NCBI GenBank assembly: GCA_964537995.1
Contig: CAZICW010000043.1
Span: 1 to 14,423 of the forward strand
From: JAFLUQ01 sp964537995
Lineage (GTDB): Bacteria > Bacillota > Clostridia > UMGS1883
DNA length: 14,423 bases
Reading direction: 5' to 3'
Within the stretch, counting starts at the first letter, position 1; each line of letters starts with the position of its first letter. A model generated the notes under the pieces. It was given only the letters and a program-made list of their open reading frames with translations. It made no database searches and was not told the DNA's origin. Of the stretch, positions 1 to 5,611 are shown piece after piece. A program made the translations under genes and the position numbers.

Positions 1-27
1 ACAAGGGGGATTACTCCCATTAATATA

Positions 28-65
28 AAGGCTCCGGCGACCCTCACGCCGGAGCTTTGATTTTT
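28..65 (+). terminator. Rho-independent terminator of an upstream plus-strand gene
   Basis: A 12-bp perfect stem (28-39 with 47-58, core GCTCCGGCG/CGCCGGAGC) with a 7-base loop is followed by a T-rich tail (TTTGATTTTT). The T tract lies on the plus side, so it most likely ends a gene that lies left of the window. That gene converges with the reductase operon. Confidence 0.8.
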
Positions 66-106
66 CTATGCTTTCCGGCAAGCGGGAAACTGTTATGAGG
101 AATAAC

Positions 107-137
107 AAAAAAATCCGAGGTTCAGTCTCGGATTTTT
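107..137 (-). terminator. Terminator of the gpr-nifS-nifU-reductase operon
   Basis: An inverted repeat pairs 109-119 with 127-137 (ATCCGAG/CTCGGAT flanked by A and T runs) around a 7-base loop. Read on the minus strand it is a GC stem followed by seven T residues, 12 bases after the stop codon of the aldo/keto reductase. The plus-strand side also ends in five T residues, so it could act in both directions. Confidence 0.85.
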
Positions 138-148
138 GAATGAGCCGT

Positions 149-1129
149 TTATTTTATTGCGTCGTCTATGGCTTGAAGCTCGTCGGCGGTGAAGGGCTTA
201 TCGTTAAGTACTTTGACGTTTTCTTCAAGCTGCTGCGGGCGGCTTGCGCCGACAAGCACGGTTGTTACGCGGCGGAGAGCCCATTGAAGCGCGAGCCTTG
301 CGAGAGACTGCCCCCGTCCGGCGGCGATGGCATTGAGCCTTTCGACTTTGGCAAGCAGCTCGGGAGTAAGGCTGTCTTCGCGGAGGAACTGATTTCTTGC
401 GGCGCGGCTGTCCTTGGGAACGCCGCGTAAATATTTGTCGGTCAGCACACCCTGCGCCAAGGGACTGAAGCAAATGCTGCCGGCGCCCGCTTCGTCAAGC
501 ACGGAGAAAAGCCCGTCGGCCTCGACATGGCGGTCAAGAAGATTATAGCGCGGCTGATGTATCAGCAGCGGGGTTTTGTTCTCGGCGAGAATTTTCGCCG
601 CGGCGCGTGTCTGCTCGGCGTTATAGTTGGAAAGCCCCACATACAGCGCCTTCCCCTGACGGACAATGTCGCTGAGAGCGTTCATTGTCTCCTCAACGGG
701 AGTATCGGGGTCGGGACGGTGATGGTAGAAAATATCAACGTAATCCAGCTTCATGCGCTTAAGACTTTGGTCAAGGCTTGCCATGAGATATTTGCGTGAG
801 CCGAAATTCCCGTACGGCCCCTGCCACATACCGTATCCGGCCTTGGTGGAAATTATCAGCTCATCCCGATAGGGACGAAGCTCTCCGGAAATTACGCGCC
901 CGAAATTTTCTTCGGCGCTGCCGCCAACGGGGCCGTAGTTGTTGGCAAGGTCGAAATGCGTTATGCCCAAATCGAACGCCTTTAAAAGCATTGCCTTCGC
1001 GTTTTCGAAGCTGTCAACGCTGCCGAAATTGTGCCACAGACCGAGCGCGACGCGCGGAAGGAGAAGCCCGCTCCTGCCGCAGCGTTTATATTCCATTGTA
1101 TTGTAGCGGTTATCGTCGGCAGTGTACAT
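149..1129 (-). CDS. yghZ: Aldo/keto reductase, YghZ / L-glyceraldehyde 3-phosphate reductase type
   Basis: A 326-residue soluble NADPH-dependent carbonyl reductase of the AKR14 (YghZ) type. The catalytic tetrad is visible as Asp60, Tyr65 (in HFDLANNYGP), Lys96 (in IISTKAGY) and His137 (in DIFYHHRPD). The stretches GSRKYLMASLDQSLKRM, LIHQPRYNLL, FSPLAQGVLT and VLVGASRPQQLEENV match E. coli YghZ closely, and length is normal for the family. E. coli YghZ reduces L-glyceraldehyde 3-phosphate and methylglyoxal; the substrate here is inferred only. ATG at 1129 is chosen because GAGGA sits at good spacing before it, inside the end of nifU; Met12 is an alternative. It starts 2 bases after the nifU stop, so it is the last gene of the Fe-S operon and probably translationally coupled. 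A hairpin terminator follows. Confidence 0.93.
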   Translation of the reverse strand: MYTADDNRYNTMEYKRCGRSGLLLPRVALGLWHNFGSVDSFENAKAMLLKAFDLGITHFDLANNYGPVGGSAEENFGRVISGELRPYRDELIISTKAGYGMWQGPYGNFGSRKYLMASLDQSLKRMKLDYVDIFYHHRPDPDTPVEETMNALSDIVRQGKALYVGLSNYNAEQTRAAAKILAENKTPLLIHQPRYNLLDRHVEADGLFSVLDEAGAGSICFSPLAQGVLTDKYLRGVPKDSRAARNQFLREDSLTPELLAKVERLNAIAAGRGQSLARLALQWALRRVTTVLVGASRPQQLEENVKVLNDKPFTADELQAIDDAIK

Positions 1130-1131
1130 TG

Positions 1132-1623
1132 TTATTCCTCTTTGCCTTCCTCGTCCTCGGCGTCCTCAACATCCATACCGTGTTCGTGCGCAAGAGAGCA
1201 GGCGCTGCATTCGCCGTCGCAGGCCGCGCCCTCGCGCTGTATTCCCTGACGGCTGTAGTAGTCGTCAATCGCCGCCTTGATTGCGTCCTCGGCAAGCACG
1301 CTGCAATGTATTTTGGCGGGCGGAAGCCCTTTGAGAGCCGTTATTACCGCCTTGTTGCTAAGCTTCAGGGCTTCTTCGATTGTTTTTCCCTTCACAAGCT
1401 CCGTAGCCATCGAGCTTGTGGCAATTGCCGCGCCGCAGCCGAAGGTCTTGAATTTGACGTCCTTGATTATGCCGTCCTCAATCTTCATATACATTTTCAT
1501 AATGTCGCCGCACTTCGCGTTGCCGACGGTGCCGACGGCATTCGCGTCCTCGATTTCACCGACGTTTCTGGGATGGGCAAAATGATCCATAACCTCGTCG
1601 CTGTATGTTTTTCCGTTGCTCAT
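1132..1623 (-). CDS. nifU: Fe-S cluster assembly scaffold NifU/IscU, clostridial type with Cys/His acidic tail
   Basis: A 163-residue scaffold on which Fe-S clusters are built from NifS-derived sulfur. The IscU fold fills residues 1 to about 125. The three ligand cysteines are Cys38 (NAKCGD), Cys63 (FGCGAAIA) and Cys107 (KIHCSVLAEDA). The first is followed by Asp40, the conserved acidic residue of IscU proteins. The LPPAKIHCS stretch corresponds to the region recognised by Hsp70/HscA chaperones in other IscU proteins. Residues 132-163 form an extension absent from E. coli IscU: Cys135, Cys139, Cys142, then His146 and His148, ending in a strongly acidic tail (VEDAEDEEGKEE). This could hold a metal or deliver iron, but that is inference. 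ATG at 1623 overlaps the nifS stop in an ATGA arrangement, indicating coupled translation with the desulfurase. Confidence 0.95.
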   Translation of the reverse strand: MSNGKTYSDEVMDHFAHPRNVGEIEDANAVGTVGNAKCGDIMKMYMKIEDGIIKDVKFKTFGCGAAIATSSMATELVKGKTIEEALKLSNKAVITALKGLPPAKIHCSVLAEDAIKAAIDDYYSRQGIQREGAACDGECSACSLAHEHGMDVEDAEDEEGKEE

Positions 1624-2789
1624 TTATTTTCAACTCCTTCGAATAATGGTGACATTGCTCTGAGCCGCTTTACAATCGGAGGCAGCTCGCGGAGGAAGGA
1701 GTCAACCTCCTCCATTGTATTTTCGTCGCTGAGACTTACACGCATCGAACCGTGGGCAATTTCGTGCGGCAGACCGATCCCGAGAAGCACATGGGACGGG
1801 TCGAGAGAACCCGATGTACAGGCGCTTCCGCTTGAAACGACAAAGCCCTTCATGTCAAGGCTGAGCAGCAGCGACTCGCCCTCAATATAGCGAAAACAGA
1901 TGCTGACGTTGTTGGGCAGCCTCTTTGTGCGGTGACCGTTAAGACGGACATAAGGCACCTCGGCAAGAATTGTGTCAATTATTTTGTCGCGCATGGCGGT
2001 AATCTTTTCGGTTTTTTCATCCATACTGTCAACCGCCAGCTTCAGCGCGGCCGCAAGTCCGACAGCTCCGGGTACATTTTCCGTACCGGCTCTTTTGCCG
2101 CTTTCCTGCGCGCCGCCGTGGATGAGATTGTCGAGCCGCAGACCCTTTTTGATGTAAAGCGCGCCTATACCCTTCGGGCCGTGGAATTTGTGTCCCGACA
2201 TGGAAAGCATATCAATATTCATGTCCTTAACGTCAATCGGTACCGCTCCGACCGCCTGAACCGCGTCGGTATGGAACGCAATTCCCTTGGAACGGCAGAG
2301 CGCGCCGATTTCCTTTATCGGATTTATCGTTCCGATTTCATTGTTCGCGAACATCACCGAGACAAGAATCGTTTTGTCGGTGATTGCTCTCTCAATGTCA
2401 TCGACGTGTACCATGCCTTCGCTGTCAACGGGAACATATGTTACCTCAAAGCCGTGCTTTTCGAGAAATTCACAGGTGTGCAGCACGGCGTGATGCTCGA
2501 CGGTTGTGGTTATTATATGATTTCCCCTGGCCGAATTTTTCAAAGCATAGCCCTTGATTGCCCAGTTGTCCGATTCGCTTCCGCCGCCCGTAAAATAGAT
2601 TTCTCTTTCATCGGCGTTTATTGCGGCGGCAACCGTGCTTCGCGCGTCGGACAGCGCGCCGCGCGCGTCCTGACCGGGAGTTGTGTATGTTGAGGACGCA
2701 TTGCCGAAATTTTCCGTAAAGATAGGAAGCATCGCATCCAGTACCTCTTTTTTTACCCTTGTGGTCGCCGCATTGTCAAAATAAACCAT
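1620..2789 (-). CDS. nifS: Cysteine desulfurase NifS/IscS
   Basis: A 389-residue PLP-dependent enzyme converting L-cysteine to alanine and a protein-bound persulfide, the sulfur source for Fe-S clusters and tRNA thiolation. Visible landmarks: N-terminal YFDNAATT; His99 in TTVEHHAV, which stacks on PLP; Asp175 and Gln178 in HTDAVQAVG; the Schiff-base lysine Lys201 in SMSGHKFHGPKG; and the sulfur-carrying Cys324 in SSGSACTSG. Length and motif spacing are normal for the family. ATG at 2789 follows an AAAGGGG site with a slightly long 10-base spacing. It starts 62 bases after gpr with no terminator between them. A weak promoter candidate lies in this gap, so nifS could be read both from gpr and on its own. 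The usual clostridial neighbour mnmA is not here; a reductase follows nifU instead. Confidence 0.96.
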   Translation of the reverse strand: MVYFDNAATTRVKKEVLDAMLPIFTENFGNASSTYTTPGQDARGALSDARSTVAAAINADEREIYFTGGGSESDNWAIKGYALKNSARGNHIITTTVEHHAVLHTCEFLEKHGFEVTYVPVDSEGMVHVDDIERAITDKTILVSVMFANNEIGTINPIKEIGALCRSKGIAFHTDAVQAVGAVPIDVKDMNIDMLSMSGHKFHGPKGIGALYIKKGLRLDNLIHGGAQESGKRAGTENVPGAVGLAAALKLAVDSMDEKTEKITAMRDKIIDTILAEVPYVRLNGHRTKRLPNNVSICFRYIEGESLLLSLDMKGFVVSSGSACTSGSLDPSHVLLGIGLPHEIAHGSMRVSLSDENTMEEVDSFLRELPPIVKRLRAMSPLFEGVENK

Positions 2790-2817
2790 TTATAAGACGC
2801 CCCTTTCCGTACCCTTA

Positions 2818-2846
2818 AGGATAACACAAATTTTTCCGTAATGCAA
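2818..2846 (-). promoter_or_regulatory. Candidate sigma-A promoter for nifS-nifU-reductase
   Basis: On the minus strand, TTGCAT (2841-2846) and TATCCT (2818-2823) are separated by 17 bases. Both hexamers are imperfect. Its value is positional: it would let Fe-S assembly be expressed in growing cells independently of the sporulation gene gpr upstream. No IscR-like operator or T-box is visible. Confidence 0.35.
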
Positions 2847-2851
2847 CAGCT

Positions 2852-3781
2852 TTAATAAAAAATTTCAAATTTTTCGCCGTGCAGAGCTTTGTTTATTCCT
2901 CCGCGCAGAACCTCCGACACGCGGTCGGCAAGAGTGTCAACATCCTTCGGAGTTACGAACATATTTGCCGACAGAGGCTCCAATGCATCGTAAAGGACAC
3001 TGTAGCGGTCATTTTCTTCCATTTTTCCGAGAAGTCCCGCGACCTCGCCGTCGGCGGCATCCTCTTTCAGTTTTCCTATGAGAATTCGTATTGCGTCGGA
3101 GGCTACCGTTGCGGCGTCAACGACCATCGGAACTCCGACCGCGATAACGGGAATACCGAGCGTTTTTTCGGAAAGCTCACGGCGGCTGTTCCCGACTCCG
3201 CTTCCCGGGCTTATGCCCGTATCCGTGAGCTGGAGAGTCCGCCCGATGCGCTCCATGCTTCGGGACGCGAGAGCGTCTATTGCGATAATCAGCGTCGGAG
3301 AAATTTTTTCCGCCACGCCGAGTACGGTTTCGCCGGTTTCGATTCCCGTAAGTCCCAAAACTCCGGGCGTAATTGCGCTGACCTCGCGGGCGGAGCCGAA
3401 TTCCTCGGGAATATACCGACGAAGATGACGCGTAACGAAAATCTGCTCCGCCGCCGTAGCGCCTATGCTGTCGGGAGTTATATGAGCGTTTCCAAGACCG
3501 ACGACAAGCACATGACGGCAATCTTTTCCCTTCATCATGAGCTTAAGCTCGCCCGCCAGAATATCGGAGGCAGTCTTCCGTCCGCCCGAATTTTCGAGAT
3601 TTTCAACCTCGACCGTAACATAAACACCCATGGGCTTGCCCATTTTTTCAGCGCCCTCGGGAGAGGTTATTTCAACGATTGTGACCTCGGCGCCGCTGCG
3701 CTTCTCGGTGCGGCTGACAACGCCGGAAATACCGTCTCCGTGCATTTCCCGCACCTCTACCGCCAAGTCGGTTCTTACCAT
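2852..3781 (-). CDS. gpr: Spore germination protease GPR (SASP-degrading endopeptidase)
   Basis: A 309-residue protease made in the developing spore that cuts SASPs on germination. The family N-terminus VRTDLAVE is present at residues 2-9. The two acidic residues discussed as catalytic in Bacillus GPR (Asp127 and Asp193 in B. megaterium numbering, from memory) align with Asp104 (GLGNAHITPDSIG) and Asp169 (IAIDALASRS). The DTGISPGSGVGNSRRELS block is also typical. ATG at 3781 is supported by a GGAGGA site 8 bases upstream; no ATG, GTG or TTG lies in frame between that site and position 3830. Bacillus GPR carries about 15 extra N-terminal residues that are removed on activation; here the protein begins almost at the conserved RTDLAVE, so the prosegment is very short or absent. 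It heads the minus-strand operon and shares a divergent promoter region with the HxlR gene. Its likely substrate gene lies at 12080. Confidence 0.95.
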   Translation of the reverse strand: MVRTDLAVEVREMHGDGISGVVSRTEKRSGAEVTIVEITSPEGAEKMGKPMGVYVTVEVENLENSGGRKTASDILAGELKLMMKGKDCRHVLVVGLGNAHITPDSIGATAAEQIFVTRHLRRYIPEEFGSAREVSAITPGVLGLTGIETGETVLGVAEKISPTLIIAIDALASRSMERIGRTLQLTDTGISPGSGVGNSRRELSEKTLGIPVIAVGVPMVVDAATVASDAIRILIGKLKEDAADGEVAGLLGKMEENDRYSVLYDALEPLSANMFVTPKDVDTLADRVSEVLRGGINKALHGEKFEIFY

Positions 3782-3837
3782 AATTATTATCCTCCGAAAA
3801 AATATATTTTCATCAATATTTTTCCGAATGAAAAAAT

Positions 3838-3867
3838 AATTATGCCCGCTATTGAAATATTTATTTG
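3838..3867 (-). promoter_or_regulatory. Candidate forespore (sigma-G/F type) promoter for gpr
   Basis: On the minus strand, CAAATA (3862-3867) and CATAATT (3838-3844) are 17 bases apart. They resemble the sigma-G pattern (about TGAATA and CATACTA), with 4 of 6 and 5 of 7 matches by my count. Forespore expression is what is known for gpr in Bacillus. The region is AT-rich, so chance matches are easy. It interleaves with the plus-strand hxlR promoter. Confidence 0.3.
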
Positions 3868-3880
3868 GCTGTGGTATAAT
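3852..3880 (+). promoter_or_regulatory. Strong sigma-A promoter of the HxlR regulator gene
   Basis: TTGAAA (3852-3857), a 17-base spacer and a perfect TATAAT (3875-3880) preceded by TGG (extended -10). Transcription should begin near 3887, giving a leader of about 88 bases before the ATG. A short inverted repeat AGTA-ATA-TACT at 3921-3931 in the leader is a possible operator for autoregulation, but it is too short to claim. Confidence 0.75.
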
Positions 3881-3974
3881 TATAACAGATGCTTTTCAAA
3901 AATGCAAGAACGCACTTTAAAGTAATATACTATCAAAAAAGAAACTATAAAAATATTAAAAAAGGAAGATTTTT

Positions 3975-4313
3975 ATGTCTATGCCGACCGCAAACTGCTG
4001 CGAATGCGGGGAATATAACTGCCCGATCGAACACACAATCAAAATGATAGGAGGAAAATATAAGGCAATAATTCTTTGGCACCTCATCGGAGGGACGCTG
4101 CGATTCAGTGAGCTTCAAAGGCTTATTCCTCAGTCAACCGCGAAAATGCTTACACAACAGCTCCGTGAGCTGGAAAGCGACAATCTTATCGAGCGGAAGG
4201 TTTACCCCGTTGTCCCGCCGAAAACGGAGTATTCGCTGACAGATAAAGGAAGAAGCCTTTCTCCGATTATGCTTGACCTTTGCCGCTGGGGAAGGGAGCA
4301 TATGGACGACTGA
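3975..4313 (+). CDS. HxlR-family winged-helix transcriptional regulator
   Basis: A 112-residue DNA-binding protein. The HxlR signature is clear: CPIEHTIKMIGGKYKAIILW (residues 16-35), then RFSELQRLIPQSTAKMLTQQLRELESDNLIERKVY, the recognition helix and wing, and EYSLTDKGRSL near the C-terminus. Cys16 is the conserved N-terminal cysteine that acts as redox or electrophile sensor in relatives such as YodB and HypR. Three more cysteines at 8, 9 and 11 (NCCECGEYNC) make an unusually cysteine-dense N-terminus that could form disulfides or bind metal; this is inference. ATG is preceded by AAAGGAAG at 6 bases. It is a single-gene unit with its own promoter and terminator and no obvious adjacent target. 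HxlR proteins often control oxidoreductases, so the reductase in this window is a possible but unproven target. Confidence 0.92.
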   Translation: MSMPTANCCECGEYNCPIEHTIKMIGGKYKAIILWHLIGGTLRFSELQRLIPQSTAKMLTQQLRELESDNLIERKVYPVVPPKTEYSLTDKGRSLSPIMLDLCRWGREHMDD

Positions 4314-4314
4314 C

Positions 4315-4352
4315 AAAAAAAACAACCGACCCTCGCCGACCGGTTGTTTTCT
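4315..4352 (+). terminator. Bidirectional hairpin terminator after hxlR
   Basis: AACAACCG (4321-4328) pairs with CGGTTGTT (4341-4348) around a 12-base loop, directly after the hxlR stop. On the plus strand the tail is TTTTCTT. On the minus strand the tail is eight T residues in a row, so the hairpin is better formed as a minus-strand terminator, which suits the small RNA predicted at 4315-4386. Confidence 0.85.
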
Positions 4353-4386
4353 TATGTAATGGCAAGAAATACTCGCCAAACATCGC
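4315..4386 (-). ncRNA. Predicted small RNA, about 70 nt, convergent to hxlR
   Basis: A minus-strand promoter at 4393-4421 should start transcription near 4386, and a strong terminator with eight T residues ends it at about 4315. Between them the RNA would fold a first hairpin, TGGCGAG-TATTT-CTTGCCA (4378 to 4360, 7 pairs with one G-U), then a short linker, then the terminator hairpin. The hexamer GGCGAG occurs both in the 5' arm of the first hairpin and in the terminator loop (4337-4332), so the CTTGCC arm could pair with either copy. I see no ribosome binding site and no convincing peptide. Promoter, size and two-hairpin shape fit a bacterial small RNA; it matches no named family that I recognise. 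Its existence is inferred from signals only. Confidence 0.4.
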
Positions 4387-4392
4387 ATAATT

Positions 4393-4421
4393 ATAATACT
4401 ATGAATTCCGACAAATGTCAA
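4393..4421 (-). promoter_or_regulatory. Sigma-A promoter for the predicted small RNA
   Basis: On the minus strand, a perfect TTGACA (4416-4421), a 17-base spacer and TATTAT (4393-4398, 5 of 6). No minus-strand gene starts downstream of it before the hxlR terminator. The spacer contains TTTGTCGGAA (4406-4415), one change away from the Spo0A box core TGTCGAA. That is suggestive in a sporulating genome but may be chance. Confidence 0.55.
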
Positions 4422-4519
4422 GAGCTGTTGAGCAAAAATTTTTGTTAAAATTTTGTGTCATGTAATTTGACAGGGTAAAAAATATTGTTTAAAAAATGCT
4501 GTTTAAATTTATTCACGGC

Positions 4520-4548
4520 TTGAAATTATTGAGAAAAATTGATATAAT
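4520..4548 (+). promoter_or_regulatory. Strong sigma-A promoter of the nuclease/ATPase operon
   Basis: TTGAAA (4520-4525), a 17-base spacer and a perfect TATAAT (4543-4548) preceded by TGA (extended -10). Transcription should start near 4555, about 45 bases before the nuclease ATG. A direct repeat TGTTTAAA at 4486-4493 and 4500-4507 lies just upstream. I see no SOS (LexA) box of the CGAAC-N4-GTTCG kind. Confidence 0.8.
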
Positions 4549-4600
4549 AAATGCGTGAACCGAAAAATCATAATATTGAAAGGAATAGGGGTGCTGCGGA

Positions 4601-5611
4601 ATGAAAAACGGGAAAATACGCTTTGTTCACAGCGCGGATCTGCACTTGGGAACCGTATTCGGCGGCATTGACCCTCGACGGGCGGAGCTGCTGAAAAAAA
4701 GCTTGGCGGCGGAGCTTGACGCTTTAATCGAATACTGCGTGGAATTCGGAGCGGATTTGCTTTTTCTCAGCGGAGATATTTTTGATTCTCCGTCGCCGTC
4801 GGCAGCCGATATCGAGCTTTTGAAAAACGGAATAGAGCGTCTTGAAAATACGAGGGTATTTCTGGCTCTCGGCAATCATGATTTTGGCATAGCCGGCATG
4901 GAATGCAAAAATGCGCATATATTTTCGTCGGACAAGGCGGAGAAAATTTACATACCGGAGCTGAATGCCAATGTTTACGGACAAAGCTTTTCCTCCCGTT
5001 TTCAGGAGACACCGCTTATGGAGGGAATTGTTGCCGAGGAGGGGAAAATCAATTTCCTTTGCCTTCACGCCAATCTCCGAGGGAACGACTGCAATCCCGT
5101 GACTGCGCGGCAGCTTGAAAAAAGCGGCTTTGACTATGCGGCTCTCGGTCATATCCACAGCCATAGCTGTGAGCGCATAGGAAAAACAACCGTATGCTAC
5201 AGCGGCTGCCTTATGGGGAGGGGCTTTGACGAAATCGGGGAAAAGGGCTTTGTGAGCGGCGAAATCGACCGCAATGCGGAAATAAGCTTTATCCGTTCCA
5301 ATGCTCCCCGCTTTGAGGAAATCCGCGTATACGCTTCGGACTATTCCGACGAAAACGAAATGATAAGCGCCATAGAGGAAAGACTGGACAGCCGTAATCT
5401 GTACAGAATCATAATCTGCGGCGGCGAACTTCCTCTCGGATATGTTGAAGCGCGGCTGGAGAAGAAGGCGTTTTACATTGAGGTAAGGCGAGAGGCTGCC
5501 GCCGAAACGGACAGTCCGTTTATGAGAATTTTGCGCGATGAACTGAAGGACAAGCCGCGCGCCCTTGAAGCGGCGGTAAAGGCGCTGACCGGAAGAGGTG
5601 GAGAGCTTTGA
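4601..5611 (+). CDS. Mre11/SbcD-like metallophosphoesterase nuclease (YhaO type)
   Basis: A 336-residue DNA repair nuclease of the calcineurin-like phosphoesterase fold. All the metal-binding motifs are present: HSADLHLG (Asp13, His15), LSGDIFD (Asp59), LGNHDF (Asn92, His93, Asp94), LCLHANL (His156) and GHIHSH (His184, His186). These residues hold two metal ions, usually manganese, in Mre11/SbcD. The C-terminal 100 residues are the weakly conserved capping region. It is somewhat shorter than B. subtilis YhaO (about 400 residues). ATG at 4601 has AGGGGTG at 9 bases. Its stop overlaps the start of the ATPase gene, the usual arrangement for a nuclease/ATPase complex that processes broken or hairpin DNA ends. 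The pairing with an SbcC-like ATPase that carries transmembrane segments favours the YhaO/YhaN branch over classical SbcCD. Confidence 0.9.
   Translation: MKNGKIRFVHSADLHLGTVFGGIDPRRAELLKKSLAAELDALIEYCVEFGADLLFLSGDIFDSPSPSAADIELLKNGIERLENTRVFLALGNHDFGIAGMECKNAHIFSSDKAEKIYIPELNANVYGQSFSSRFQETPLMEGIVAEEGKINFLCLHANLRGNDCNPVTARQLEKSGFDYAALGHIHSHSCERIGKTTVCYSGCLMGRGFDEIGEKGFVSGEIDRNAEISFIRSNAPRFEEIRVYASDYSDENEMISAIEERLDSRNLYRIIICGGELPLGYVEARLEKKAFYIEVRREAAAETDSPFMRILRDELKDKPRALEAAVKALTGRGGEL

Noticed and set aside
140..430. A 96-codon plus-strand frame at the left edge
   Set aside because: It starts in the terminator region and lies antisense to the reductase, without a ribosome binding site.
796..1890. 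A 364-codon plus-strand open frame across the reductase, nifU and nifS
   Set aside because: It is antisense to three clear genes, has no ribosome binding site, and its translation is an Arg/Cys/Ser-rich composition with no family motif, typical of the complement of GC-rich codons.
2879..3925. A 348-codon plus-strand open frame opposite gpr
   Set aside because: It mirrors gpr over nearly its entire length and crosses the gpr promoter and the hxlR promoter. No start signal or recognisable domain.
4467..4495. A second plus-strand promoter, TTGACA-17-TAAAAA, before the nuclease gene
   Set aside because: The -10 is poor, and a much better promoter lies at 4520-4548. The TTGACA is probably chance in AT-rich DNA.
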